This document shows positions 12,801-22,200 of a stretch of 54,445 bases of DNA, one piece after another. The notes beneath the pieces are model-generated. The model did not search any database. It was given only the letters and a program-made list of their open reading frames with translations, and was not told the origin of the DNA. This stretch comes from Asbonarchaeum sp964517675 (lineage in GTDB: Archaea > Nanohalarchaeota > Nanosalinia > Nanosalinales > Nanoanaerosalinaceae), in assembly GCA_964517675.1 (NCBI GenBank), contig CAZFEL010000006.1:1-54445 (forward strand). Direction: 5' to 3'. The position numbers and the translations under genes were made by a program. Every line of letters begins with the position of its first letter. Position 1 is the stretch's first letter.

Positions 12801-15800
12801 CGGTGCAAACAATAACTTCTACCCGATGGACATTGACGAAGTCCGTGTCTACAACAAATCACTCAGCCAACAGGAGATTCGTTCCGAGTACTCCTCAATG
12901 AGCTACACCTCCCTGTGGTTCACCGGTTCCAAGAACTGGGTGCAGTGGGAGGCGCGTGGCGGGCAGGCGATCAGGCCGACAAACCACTGGGCGATGGACG
13001 AGGGCTCCGGCCAGCAGGTAGGTGATGGCATCAACGATCAAAATGGGGCGCGTGGAACAAACACAACCTCGGAGAGCGGCGATCCAACATGGGTGGACGA
13101 CTGCCGGTACGATGGTTGCCTTGAATTCGATGGAACGGATGACTACGTCAACGTTTCAGACTACACCGCGGTTGACGGCTCCACCGAAGCCACCTGGAGC
13201 TTCTGGCTCAAGCTCGACGGTAGCTCCGCAGAGGACAACTACGTCTCGAAGTACAGCAACCCTGACTCTGTCTTCATCATCGATGACGGCGTAGGCGCCA
13301 ACACCGTCAGATCCACGATCTACAACGAATCAGACACCGGTCTTGCAGCGGAGACAGGATCGCTGACCGTTGGTGAGTGGCACCACGTCGTCACCACGTA
13401 CGACCAGGATACCCTCCGGGTCTATGTTGACGGTACTGAACAAGCATCCAGCACCGTCACCGGCTTCAACCGGCTCGCACAGCAGGCCAACCAGGCGATG
13501 GAGATCGGATCGTGGAAAGGGCAGAGCATCAACGACCGGATCCTCGACGGACGACTCGACGATCTCAGGGTCTTCAACCGCAGCCTCTCCGCCTCCGAGG
13601 TCAGCGCACTCTACCATGCCACATCCGCAGCCTCTCAGCCTGCCGCGATGCAGGTCCGCACCACCAGCTACGACCCCGACGATCCCGCCCTCATCGGCTC
13701 ATGGAGCTTCGAAGGTACAGGGCAGACAGTCGCCGATAGTTCCGGTAACTCCAATACAGCAACACTGAGCGAAAACGCTTCACAGCACAAAACCGATCCC
13801 AGACGAGCAGATGGGTACTCGGGACAAGGACTGGACTTTGATGGCAAGAATGACTATGTAGCCGCCAACACATTATCTGCAATCGACCGGAGCCGTAATC
13901 ATACAGTTGCCCTGTGGTTGAAACTTGATGAACTTAGATCCATCCAGACAATCTTCAACCACTACGACAGCGGGGACAATGAACTATTCGGATTCTCCTA
14001 TGAAACATCCCCTGACTCCCTCGGAGTAGGGGTCTATGACTACGACTCAGCAAGCTACATCGACAAAGTCAACGCAAGTTTCGAGAGCACGAACTGGACC
14101 CATATTGCATACACATGGAACAAGAACACAGAATCCCTTACCCTCTATATGAACGGCCAAGACAAGACCGACCCAGGCGGAGCAGTTTCAATAACGGGTT
14201 CTGACGAATTAACCATCGGACGTCATCCAAGCTCCATCAAATTCGTTAACGGCACAATCGACGAAGTCAAAGTCTATAACCGCAGCCTCTCACAGACTGA
14301 AATAAAGGGGCTCTACAACCTCTCAGACTTCACCTCCGTTACCGCCAAGGAATGGGGAGCCAGGGTCAGTGCGAACACCACCGCCCTCGACGGCAGCAGC
14401 TTCCAGGACAGCTACTACCAGTTCAAAGCCAGCCTGCTCACCGGTGACACCAGCAGCATCCCAAAGATGGAGAAGGCATGGCTGGCCGATGTCAGCAGAT
14501 GGAGCAGCTGGAACTCCAGCCCTGACTTCACCGACCTCAGCCTCCCATCCAACCGGTACGCACAGCTCCAGTTCAACCTCACCACGACCAGCCCGACAGC
14601 CTCACCCGCCCTCCGGCAAGCATCGCTGCGCATCGGCGGCCAGTCAGGCAACCTCGCCCCGTTCACCGGGCCACCGGCGTTCACCAACTACACCGGACAG
14701 CATGCCTTCAACGCATCAGCACTCGTCGTTGACTTCTCGGGCGATGATGATATCCAGAGCTGTACGGTCTTTGCCACGGACGGTACAACGGACATCAGCA
14801 CGGCTGGCACCGTCAACACCGCCTTTGGCAACCAGACCCAGGCGGCCTGCAATTACTCCCGGATCGATGACAGCATCAGCGGGTTCGCGATCAATGATGT
14901 GATCGACGTGACCATCCAGTTCACCGACTCCGCTAACAACCAGGTCAACACCTCGACTGCCTCGAACCCCATCCCGAACCGCGTCCCACAGGTCCTGGAC
15001 CGGGAGAACTTCCCGGCCAACCCCGACCAGGGCGATGACGTCAACATCCAGGTCAACACGACGGACCAGGAAGGCGATCCGATCCCGTGGGTCAATTTCA
15101 CCGTCGAGAAAGATGGCACCCTCCTCGTTGATAACCAGAACGGCACACGCGTGGTCATCGGCGACCAGCAGCTGTGGAACTCCAGTACCTTCACCCTCGA
15201 TGAGGGCGAGGTCGTGTACAACTGGAACGCGACCATCAGCGACGGCTATGACACACGAACCACAAGCGGCAGCATCAGCCTCATCGACGTCGCCCCACAA
15301 GCGACAGCACCGGCCACCTTGATCCCGTCACCGTGGAACATCCCCGCGACCCTGCACCGACCCGGCGACAGGATCAGGATCGTCTCGAATGTCACCGACG
15401 AGAACGGGCGCGCTGATCTGACCAATTACACGATCACGGTCCGCGATCCTTCGGGGACGGTCGTCCAGACCTACCGGTCCCCCCGGGAGGTACGAGAGAT
15501 CTACCAGGGCTACACCATCGCCTCCAACCACATCCTCCCAGAGGACGCCCCCACCGGCCAGTGGAACATGACCGTCACGGCCGAGGACAGCACCGGTATG
15601 GTCGATACCAACAGCTCCACGTTCAACGTCACGACGGTATCCGATACCACCTTCGAGATGGAGTACAGCCTCGGCTCCGGCGCGGAGCGGTACATCGACC
15701 GGAACCCCGCCCAAGAAGGCACCTACACCGACCTGGACTTCCCGTACCTCGTCTCGATCAAGGACAACGTGATGGCCGGTCTTATCAACTATGGGACCTT

Positions 15801-16170
15801 CCAGCGGCTTGTCTACCGGGATACCGGTGGGGCCCTGGTCAACATCAGTCAGCCGATGGCTGATAATACCTACATCCTCCCGATGTCCCGGGCAAGCCTT
15901 GTCGACCTCGAGGAGCTGGAAGGCACGTTCACGACAGGCTTGTTCCGGGACAAGTCTTTCCTCGAACAAGCCCAGGCAAACATCGAGGGAGGGGTCAGCG
16001 ATGAGAAAACCGTCAGGGTGACACTCGATTTCAGCGACACCAACATCGTCCTCAACCCACAGTTCAACGGCGAACTAGGAGCCGGCGTCTATGAACTCAG
16101 CCTGCAAAACCAAGGACTCGAGAACCGATCTATCGTGATCGGAATCAGCCCTGTTGGTCGGGATCAATGA
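3811..16170 (+). CDS. Giant secreted LamG-repeat surface protein 1
   Basis: With the ATG at 3811 the protein has 4,119 residues. The h-region VTVLVLILVVLPGAAGL follows a short basic segment and looks like a signal peptide. A TATA-like TTTAAAAG at 3757-3764 precedes it. About eleven LamG/concanavalin-like modules follow, each opening with a motif like LVGYWPMDD and closing with DDVRIYDRALS-type strands; they start near 4042, 5290, 5971, 6655, 8233, 9682, 10378, 11479, 12313, 12979 and 13690. LamG folds commonly bind glycans or other ligands. The first module is interrupted by another beta-sandwich domain (about 4095-4665). The C-terminus has two Ig-like modules and then the shared C-terminal module (residues 3839-4119). 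No peptidase motif or archaeosortase-type PGF tail is visible. An adhesin role is inference. Confidence 0.9.
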   Translation: MYPSVPGSCCDRPVWRNVTVLVLILVVLPGAAGLSQDWNTTADWRESPDFSGVTWDSIQDHDGTLQQGYRYGSMTAGLVGYWPMDDSSVPSSAPIHETFEDGSIVVEEHDNWTISNADGIVETTRSAITGDRSLNVTVAGGTGTAIYANRTGPIQETAARFTTRLTNQPVSGESINVYFGDAAQNAVCGVGWSGNDDMAEVNSGTVLVSNTLNEPYRIECDIDWIGGTVDTTVKDPGTGDVIARLNDTAFTGSSIHMLRTGGDSDGSVMSLVLDDVGWSRSTVDTALTNDGGVHGASYVSESRVGGSALDLDGADDYITIPDSASLDLQDAITIHAWVKPDTAPSNYYNIISKGDGGANGEAPWQLAIRQNRTLSVYRLKNDNYSAEHAIGKLPLDEWSSVTVTFDQDSGKVRAYVDGSLEQSWTKTNPIYTDDVPVTIGDQRWNGELTDNKFDGTIDDVRIYDRALSSKEVAELWKLERSSRVTDNDRLQSSLVGWWPLHETDSSTASDLSGHSNGGQLGNATDGGADTAEPIQGMAAKGGLTGYAFDGSDDYVQAPVLSELNTGKITVAGWAKSFGPQGGRQSLASISEGAGNDTSVLALTNGDGKAHFWINDGSTWVDVTTPTIFNEWVHIAGTYDGEDLKIYINGELRNTLHHPGSMESPGSDTGIGARNSDDSHWFNGLLGDLRIYDRPLTDSEIETLYHQGAGDFATPPGKDNEGVGYWDFDEGSGRIAEDSWNENDGTFGNGSAFTEPDWSKGKRGRALSFDGTDDHVTVDQIAVPAGNAERTLTAWAKMESGNTNTVDKNVVGYGRSNTAEHFGITYGLGSSYCWGLWGYGSTYDLWSQDNGCSSGQVRLNTWYHIAVAYDGTTEYIYINGKLANKQTVDLNTTATSLEIGSSPASDNDFPGQIDEVRLYNQSLEPRQVHDLYQYGTFGRDMRSRTQDRGMIGYWSLDEDAGQTVYDLSGHGNNGTTVNFDGDEQGSTGILGTTAYDFDNTDTFIDAGSVFGNQDVYAASFWFYPVDTGGQGDILGQENLMVFIWNRTSTAGTQEVNFATWGNNNNIASDISLNQWHHIYGEWNTETNRMIGWLDGEKTLDTSYTDGVDSTTSSLGIGSLVGFTGSSTVFDGKVDEVRIYNRSLSPLEIQSLYSTSRRGELLTKHDFGGPVQPDLSNLLYQQRKGSLSLTTIGSLEDDVREDRKVALDGQQRAYLNWSASHETVAVKTEFTTRQSNVLIDDFEDGDTEEYYGDTGNFSVVSGTVFEGDGALYTNSNNKVLDSRSGLPTYLEAGDTFAVRLYHGDSNTGTSVRFGVQDADNFYRFLVRGSQELELRKRVGGSSTILDNVPANWNAGEWLRLEGRWFTDGTISGTLYDANGNALATVSGTDSNFTEGGIGFDTAPQANNHERWIDNLKIRDGAADVTTAPRLSRYALNASTYEVEGGHNYRQGSLVRTDPDSSLGDLRLGTEDRSDSSLIGHWKLDEAVAGTGGAVEDHSGSGNTGNTSGGVTTGVSGIRGSQAFDFDGTDDHIQTNLSGSGELTYSVWARPASSQSTYAGIIQRDVDAYLYDAVLRTYQANWSFAVGTSGPSWQAIRTPYQAGTWQHVAATYGDGEARLYLNGELKETMAIDKLNSTAQKAFIGRYYDPGSLNRFYDGRLDDVRVYSSALSQEEIDDLYRPSPGYLTTDFYGTGDQQDVLDLSWNERLQTNTELQVRARNASGVQSVGSSTEWQEGTPFATELGQDQLSLGQPEGFETTSVGGSSDAFTNANGSWQVVTDQGDAAIWDTVGQQYSILKYERDMGGPRVVKADLRDADCSGNRPHPGIMVGYENDKNWDWFYLRSDTNQFVHGQYSGGSLSATTIGTPTINCEDYQEVKIVVNGDGTVDAYLDGERFANDRSIQYSSGDGIIFWDGGTTNYEGYADNFVQTRLGGSYTSQWFSGTKNWVQWEADSGRSVEPIAQWKMDEGSGQVVPDYVGGYNASLGDSTASETDDPVRTKDCRYNDCLTFDGSDDNLYTSTTFPRFTRGLTQMGWIKADSNKDNNMFDAYDSGGNWEWGLFISSTNNGELDCQIRNAADFALVGSNINDGRWHHVACTYSLITDTAKFYIDGEEVGTASASASSIAPAVETYFGQRDTDGSWNINGSLDDLRIYNRSLSEEEIRSIYHAPSSSWYSSSVQVRSSEYNPTKPALVGSWSFEGTGQNIRDTAEQNDGMLGPNMSDSSQDPVRVDGYSGQGLSFDGIDDYAEVSDSSAFQGDFTMTAWVKIPDGEGGAVTDNYDGAYPQAKLRVHNGEIGGGRTAGAVRLRLHDGSNNLEVDSSTVIDDGTWHFLTGVRRGDTGIVYIDGVKENSTEIQLAPDLTQENRRIGARVDGNTKEFFGGTIDEVKIYDRALSTNEIQALMNLSEFTSVIEQERGRMVDANNTNINGQRFDERYYQFKANLLSGSAQSSPRIEQVWLANASGWSSWFTDPTGNPLDLDSARYAQLQFNLSSTVATNTPTLDNATLDLADAFTPLSLPRQYTIDSWQEWLDGTFYNTEVDGSQGEEVRIGTRNGSDSSLVGYWRLNENVVGEGGIVTDSSGNDNDGVTKNGVTTNVDGIRNTTGFHFDGDDDYVRLLLPEIESEVTVSGWIRFESFDNSNGADEWQFLVDTYNGTQRSYRLGKRTSTNEFTFNIKLENGTSPWCDSGFVPNLEQWYHLAGTYDGEEQEIYVDGKQVASCSLPGDLEGSRLVGIGAEPQTGGLNWFHNGSIDDVKIYSRALPQSEIIDEYRPSPRYWTSGFIDSTNDTQTWDGFEWAEMLEGGTEIEGRAHTASSVNVTETQDDWDRGSSSIAAHDKLVGYWRFEEKVDGSGGTVRDWSGNGNSGTTRGGVQTAAGGFIPQSNAYSLDGVNDYIDIPNMTFGSTITASAWVNLDERPSPGNYGEVLIWSGGEYPITIWEDGSIDYYDGSRAESRNLTWQPGKWYHIAVAADNGAVTLYRNGANVTYDRTSSGGQIRATKIGANNNFYPMDIDEVRVYNKSLSQQEIRSEYSSMSYTSLWFTGSKNWVQWEARGGQAIRPTNHWAMDEGSGQQVGDGINDQNGARGTNTTSESGDPTWVDDCRYDGCLEFDGTDDYVNVSDYTAVDGSTEATWSFWLKLDGSSAEDNYVSKYSNPDSVFIIDDGVGANTVRSTIYNESDTGLAAETGSLTVGEWHHVVTTYDQDTLRVYVDGTEQASSTVTGFNRLAQQANQAMEIGSWKGQSINDRILDGRLDDLRVFNRSLSASEVSALYHATSAASQPAAMQVRTTSYDPDDPALIGSWSFEGTGQTVADSSGNSNTATLSENASQHKTDPRRADGYSGQGLDFDGKNDYVAANTLSAIDRSRNHTVALWLKLDELRSIQTIFNHYDSGDNELFGFSYETSPDSLGVGVYDYDSASYIDKVNASFESTNWTHIAYTWNKNTESLTLYMNGQDKTDPGGAVSITGSDELTIGRHPSSIKFVNGTIDEVKVYNRSLSQTEIKGLYNLSDFTSVTAKEWGARVSANTTALDGSSFQDSYYQFKASLLTGDTSSIPKMEKAWLADVSRWSSWNSSPDFTDLSLPSNRYAQLQFNLTTTSPTASPALRQASLRIGGQSGNLAPFTGPPAFTNYTGQHAFNASALVVDFSGDDDIQSCTVFATDGTTDISTAGTVNTAFGNQTQAACNYSRIDDSISGFAINDVIDVTIQFTDSANNQVNTSTASNPIPNRVPQVLDRENFPANPDQGDDVNIQVNTTDQEGDPIPWVNFTVEKDGTLLVDNQNGTRVVIGDQQLWNSSTFTLDEGEVVYNWNATISDGYDTRTTSGSISLIDVAPQATAPATLIPSPWNIPATLHRPGDRIRIVSNVTDENGRADLTNYTITVRDPSGTVVQTYRSPREVREIYQGYTIASNHILPEDAPTGQWNMTVTAEDSTGMVDTNSSTFNVTTVSDTTFEMEYSLGSGAERYIDRNPAQEGTYTDLDFPYLVSIKDNVMAGLINYGTFQRLVYRDTGGALVNISQPMADNTYILPMSRASLVDLEELEGTFTTGLFRDKSFLEQAQANIEGGVSDEKTVRVTLDFSDTNIVLNPQFNGELGAGVYELSLQNQGLENRSIVIGISPVGRDQ
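4042..14330 (+). repeat. LamG module array of giant protein 1
   Basis: About eleven diverged modules of roughly 200 residues encode the pattern G-x-W-x-x-(D/E), then LxFDGxDDYV, a central W-x-H-V/I-A-x-T-Y-D strand, and a closing DDVRIYxRxLS strand. Two subtypes recur. One opens QWxMDEGSGQ and carries a C-x4-C pair just before LxFDG; the other opens GSWSFEGTGQ and carries GYSGQGLxFDG. Local DNA similarity between same-subtype modules (for example at 10387 and 13699) suggests duplication within the gene. Confidence 0.85.
8185..11340 (+). repeat. Super-repeat cycle 1 of giant protein 1
   Basis: Order of parts: LamG (8233); linker sandwich with YRPSPGYLTTDF; variable slot (about 8990-9604) with a sandwich domain opening EGFETTSVGG; linker YTSQWFSGTKNWVQW; LamG of QWKMDEGSG type; LamG of GSWSFEGTG type; then a segment with YYQFKANLLSG and RYAQLQFNL. 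Cycles at 11360, 17840 and 23515 share this order. Confidence 0.7.
11360..14640 (+). repeat. Super-repeat cycle 2 of giant protein 1
   Basis: It follows the same order as the previous cycle: header FYNTEVDGSQG, LamG at 11479, linker YRPSPRYWTSGF, a LamG in the variable slot (12313), linker YTSLWFTGSKNWVQW, LamG NHWAMDEGSG, LamG GSWSFEGTG, and closing YYQFKASLLTG and RYAQLQFNL. Here the slot cargo is a LamG, not the sandwich domain seen in cycle 1. Confidence 0.7.
15325..16170 (+). other. Shared C-terminal surface module, copy 1
   Basis: Residues 3839-4119 of giant protein 1. Landmarks in order: PSPWNIP, RPGDRIRI, VTDENG, APTGQWNMTV, RYID, GTYTDLDFPYLVSI, GLINYGTF, YILPM, TGLFRDKSFL, EKTVRVTLDF and a final GVYELSLQNQG strand. 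The same landmarks in the same order occur at 28024, 37598 and 40692. It is predicted to be extracellular and beta-rich. I know no named family that matches. Confidence 0.8.
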
Positions 16171-16227
16171 CCACAACCTTTTAGACAAAACCACCACCAT
16201 CCTGTTACCATACACCCACGATACCCA

Positions 16228-19200
16228 ATGCCACGAACACGCTACCTTCTCCCGATCGCCATCCTGCTGTTACTGACAGGGCTGGGCGCCGGCTGGTGGG
16301 ATACCGGCTGGGAGTACCGCCAGCCGATCGAGATCACAGAACGGTCCGGTGAGGATCTGCAGGACTATGCGGTCGATATCGATCCTGGCCTCATCCCGAC
16401 GGACGGCCTTGTCGGGTCGTGGCATTTCTCCGCAGGTGACGGACCACAAGCACGGGATTACTCCGGGTACCAGAACCATGGGCGTCTGAGCCCTGGAGCG
16501 ACCTGGTCATCCGGTGTGGCCGGATCAGGGATCGGACTGCCAGGGACGGATGACCGGGTCAGGCTGACGAACGACACCGAGCTCGACAGCCCACAGAGCT
16601 GGACGGTCTCTATCTGGGCGAAGACCGACGAACTGGAGACAACTGAGAACTATCTCATCACCAAGCAGGACGAGACCAACAGGCCGTTCACGTACAGGCT
16701 TGCGGTATTCGATTCGAGTGACTGTACATCCTTCGATGTGACCTTCTATGACACCGACTACCGGGGTATCAACACCTGTGTCGATGTCGATCTGGACGAG
16801 TGGACGCATTTCACAGGCACCTACGACGGCGACACATTGCGAGCATACGTCGACGGCAGACTTGTCGGGCAGGCCGATCCACCTGGGGACCCGCCGAGCA
16901 TCGAGGCACCTGTCACCGTCGGCAACTCACCGTTTTTCAACAGCGACGGCAGCCATGATTGGGACGGGCAGATCGACGAGGTACAGATCTACGACAGACA
17001 GCTGTCACAGGATGCGATCCAGGAGCTTGCATCGCCGAAAGCGCGGCTCGACCTCCAGGATGTACGGTTCACCACGAACGACGGGCAGCAACTGGATTAC
17101 TACCACCGGTACGACGACGAGTTCTGGGTCGAGATCCCGCGGATCGATGCCGGCAGCAACAGGACGATCGAGATGTACTACGGGAACAAAGACGCGGCAA
17201 CGGAGAGCGATCCACAGGATACATTCACCTTCTACGATGATTTTGAAGACGGCACGGTGAACGATTCATGGATCGCATCGATCGGACCCGTCTCCATAAG
17301 CGATCCGAACAACGACGGCGACCTGGAGCTGGTATCCCAGAGCAACAATAACTACGTCGCCATCCGGGACCTGGAGATGCGGAACGGGTTCGTGGAGGCC
17401 GAGACGTATTCTGCACCCAATACGGTCAACTGGATCAACGCCCGGCTTGTCAACCGTTCCCGCTGCTGCTACGGCAACTGGATCCGTTTCGGGCTGAGCG
17501 ATCAGGACAGCAATGACAAGTGGGACATGGTCTATGCCAACGATGATCTCGCCGACTGGCCGAGCAGCACCATCAACCTCACCCGGCAGACACGTAACAT
17601 CCGATTTGGTGGTGGCTTCTACGAAAAGAACCTCACAGCATTCGCCGACGATGATATGGATGGAACATTCGACGTCCAGAACAGCACGAATGATAGCCTA
17701 GTCGAGAAAGGTGGGATCGGGATATCGGACTTCGATACCAACGTCTGGTATGACAACGTCATCGTCCGGAACTACACCAGGCCCGAACCAGCGGTCTTCA
17801 GGGGCGAGGAACACCGGAAGCCGGGTGCGGTGGAATCAACCGGTTCCAGCAGTGGCCTGGGCGATTCCTTGTTCAATACCGAGGTCGGATCACGGCCGGG
17901 GAACGGAAAGCTGGGTGACATCGGCAAGGACAGCTCCCTGATCGGCTACTGGCCGCTGGAGGATGAACGCGGCGAGGTGAAAGACTACTCCGGCAACAAC
18001 AACGACGGCTACCTCGCGTACTCCGCACTTGCGTTCGATGGTAAAAACGATTACGTCCGTATCAATGACAGTAGTAGTCTTGATGTCGGAACGATCACCA
18101 TCACCGCCTGGGTGAAACGCCAGCAACCATGTGACGACAATGCACAGATCGTGAACAAGCTCAGCGGCACTGGAGGCTACCGGCTGATCGGCTGTGGCGG
18201 CGGCAACCAGGTCCAGCTCAGCTACGGCAACGGTACCACGTTAACCCATGTCAGCGGGCCCCAGGGTGTCCGACGCGATCGGTGGAGTTTCGTGGCAGCG
18301 ACGTTCAACGGCAGCTCGATAAGCTTCATGGTCGATAACACCTACAACGTCCTCGACGCCCCACTGTCCTCCCTGGCAGCCAACAGCCAGCCCGTCGATA
18401 TCGGCGACCCCTCCACCGGTCTCGGCTCAGGACCGTTCAAAGGCATTGTCGACAATGTCCGTATCTATAACCGAGACCTCTCCCGGAAGGAACTGCTCGA
18501 CCTTTACAACCAGCGGCCTGTATCCAGTAGCGGGCTTGTACTCCATCAGGCGTTCGAAGAAGATCCCAGCATGTGTGACCCAACGGCAAGCGTTTTCTGC
18601 CTGGATGATGACTCCGGTAACGGCAACCACGGCGAGGCAAACAACTTCGACACCAACCGATGGAACACCGGTTCGGGCTGGGCGAATACCGATCCCGACG
18701 GAACAGTCCGCGGCCAGAGCGGTATCAGGAACTCCTCAGCGTTCCGGTTCGACAGTGAAGACGACTGGATCAAGGTGGACTACGATTCCGCCGAGAACAT
18801 GGAGGAACTCAACACAGACAGCCTCACCTTTTCGGCCTGGATCAAACCAGAGTCCATGCATCCTTCCGCAGGCTCCCACACCGGCGGGGACCATATCGCT
18901 GGACGGGTAGGGGATGTCAGCGGCCAGGCACGTACGACAAACACCGATGACAACTGGCGTGTCGCTTTGGGCGACCAGAAGATAGGGTTCTACACAGACT
19001 CGGTCCAGAACTACGATGACAACCGGATCACAGGTCAGATCGTCAATACAGGCGAATGGCAGCATGTCACCGCAGTCTATGACCACGAGACAACAGAGAA
19101 ACGGATCTATCTCAACGGGAGGCTGGTCCTCAGCAACTACACAGCCGGCAGCCCGCCTGACCCGCTCCATCCCAACACCAACCCCGTGACGATCGGTTCC

Positions 19201-22200
19201 ACCTTCGACTGGACGAACAACGACAACGCCTTCGACGGCATGATGGACGAGGTCCGGATCTACTCTTCGGCCCTGAGCTCAGAACAGGTCAAACAGCTGT
19301 ACAGCCCGTCCCCCGGCCTCCTCACCACATCCCTGATCAACGGCGGCTACGCCTCCTGGCAGAACCTTTCCTGGAGCGGAGAACTGCCCCAGGGAACAGA
19401 TGTAGAGGCACGGGCGCGGTCGCTGACAGATGTGGCCCGCATCACCACAATCGGCGAGTGGGGTGAAGGCATGGGTGGCTGGAAATACCGGAGACAGGTC
19501 ACGATCGAAGAGCTGGCAGGCACAGAGATTCCCGGCCCAACAGCCAAGTTTTACATCAATACACAGCGCCTGATCCGTCAGGGTAAGCTCCAGCCCGATT
19601 GTGACGATGTCAGGTTCCGGATTGACGGAAAAGCCCTCGATCACTGGGTCGAGGGTGGCTGTAACACTAACCGGACGGAGATGCACCTCAAGCTTCCGCA
19701 GATGAATGCGAACGAGGAAAAGAGAGTATGGATGTACTACGGTAATCCTGCCGCTCCCAACAACGAAGACGAAGCACCGCACGAGTTCCTCACCGTCCAC
19801 CCTGACGACTCAAATGTTGGCTCGCTGTGGTACTACGAATCCAACCAAGACGGTACATTCGATGCAGGAACGGAGTTCGACGAAGGAACATACATTGGCG
19901 AAGACGATGGCGGTATCGTGGTCTCGGACTTTAGTGGCGGGAAGGAATGGGATCTGGTGAGCTTCGACACCAACAATGATGTCTGGCGGCTCTGGGAGGA
20001 TATAGGAGGCGCTCCTCCAGGCGAACCCACATGCACGATCTATTCAGGCAGCTACAGCACCAAGGCCCAGGGTATTGATGCAGGCGACCTCGACAACGAC
20101 GGAGATATGGACATCGTCAGTAACAGGCACGGTATCTGGCTAGAGAACACCGGCAGCTGCAGCTGGAACCAGAATAGCCTTCCCACCTCGGGAGATCGAG
20201 ATATCGTGGTCGAAGACTTCGACGAGGATGGCTGTGCTGATTTGGCGAAGAACGATGGAAGTGACGTCACCTTCTTCCCCGGCAACTGTGATGGAACATT
20301 TGGAACAGGTTCTGCCGTCTATTCCAGCAGTGGGAGCGCCGGTACCGACTTGTGGCTGGGACGTGGCGATTTCAACGAAGACAGACATTATGATCTCATT
20401 ATAAACGACCAAGACCCCGGTGACATCTATATCTACGCAGGGAACGGTGATGGCGCCTTCAGCCAGATCAACACAATCAACGACGAAAGCTATGATCACA
20501 TTAACCCCACCGTCTGGGACGTTAACAAAGACGGCCACGATGACTTCGTCGGTACCGAACACGGAGACAGTGATGTCCACTACTTCGAAGGCAATGGCGA
20601 CGGCACCTTTACCAAGGACCCTAACGGCAAGATCGACAACCAGCCCAACCCGCTCGGCTCCGCACTTTACATGGAATACACCGACCTTCTCAATACGACG
20701 GTAGGAGTAGAACAGGTGCTGGAGGACACGCGGTTCCTCGATACGACAGGCTCCTATCTCTCCGAGTGGAAACGCGGCTCCTTCAACACCGTCAACTGGG
20801 AGACAAGCGGTGGCAAACCACTTGAGCCTGTCAGCCAGTGGCGGATGAACGAAGGCAGCGGCCAGTTTGTCAATGACTCCTCTCGATCTAATGTCGGCTT
20901 TCTCGGCTCCAACGCTTCCACACATCCGTCAGACCCGACTTGGACGAACGAATGCCGCCACAACGGCTGTCTCAGCTTTGATGATACAGAGTACGTCCGG
21001 GTTTCGGATTCCAACAGCCTCGACGTTAAATACATCACCATGTCAGCCTGGATCAAGACAGACGGCACCGATACCTCCAATATCGTCGTGAACAAGGAGA
21101 ACACCTACGAGATGGCGGCCGGGTGGAAAGGACTCTCCCTTGCCGCAGCCGGCAACGGCTGTAGTACATGGTGTGACGGCTGGATGATTCAGAATGCAGG
21201 AGCGATCCAGAACAATACCTGGACCCACATCGCTACAACCTGGGACGGCGACATGGGAAGAGCGTATATCAACGGGGAACAGGTGGCGGAGGCCGATCCG
21301 AGTGAAGGAGACGGATACATCGTCAGCACCAGTCGCGACCTTGGTATCGGGGCCCGGGACATCGATCAGACACCGCATTCCCGGTTTAGGGGGCAGATCG
21401 ACGACGTCCGCATCTACAACCGCAGCATTTCTCCTGAAGAGATTCGGACACTTTCCAATTCACCAACAGAATCCTGGCAACCGACCAGTCTTCAGACCAG
21501 GACAGGCAGGTTCAAGCCAGGAGACAGCCTGATCGGTTCATGGAGCTTTGAAGGAACTGGCAGCGTCGTAGCTGACTCCAGCAGGTTCGGCAACAACGGC
21601 AATATCGACACCGGGACAGACAGTATTGCGTGGCGCGGTACGGATGATTGGGACAGTCTTGCCAGTCAGGAAAATGTTGTGCACGATGGAAACTATGACC
21701 ATCCCGGAAGCGATACTGTACAGCTCGGGTATAACTATGGTCCAGAGTCCAACCTACAGGCTCATTATCCCCTCGACACTTCAGTTAACACCTCAATCGA
21801 CGTAAGTGGGAACAACAACGACGCAACTGCTGCTGGAGGTACACCACAAGATCAACAAACAGCTATATTGGGTACTACTGGATGGCGGTTAGACGGAAAC
21901 AGCGCACTCGATACACCGCTCTCCTATAGCGGGGGAAGCGGCCCGTTCTCCAGCTCAGGCGGCTGGACCATCATCGGCTGGATGAAAGTACACAGTAGTA
22001 GTAACGGCGAACGCTTCTACTCCCTTGACTGCTCCGAGATATTCTGCCTGATCGACTACAACGGCAACTGGCGTCTCTGCATGGATAACTGTAACACAGA
22101 TCTTCGTCCTTCGGTCTCCATCAATACGGGAACCTGGCAGCTCGTCACCGTCGTCTATGACAACGCCAATAACGACGGGGAAATTTGGGTTGATACGACA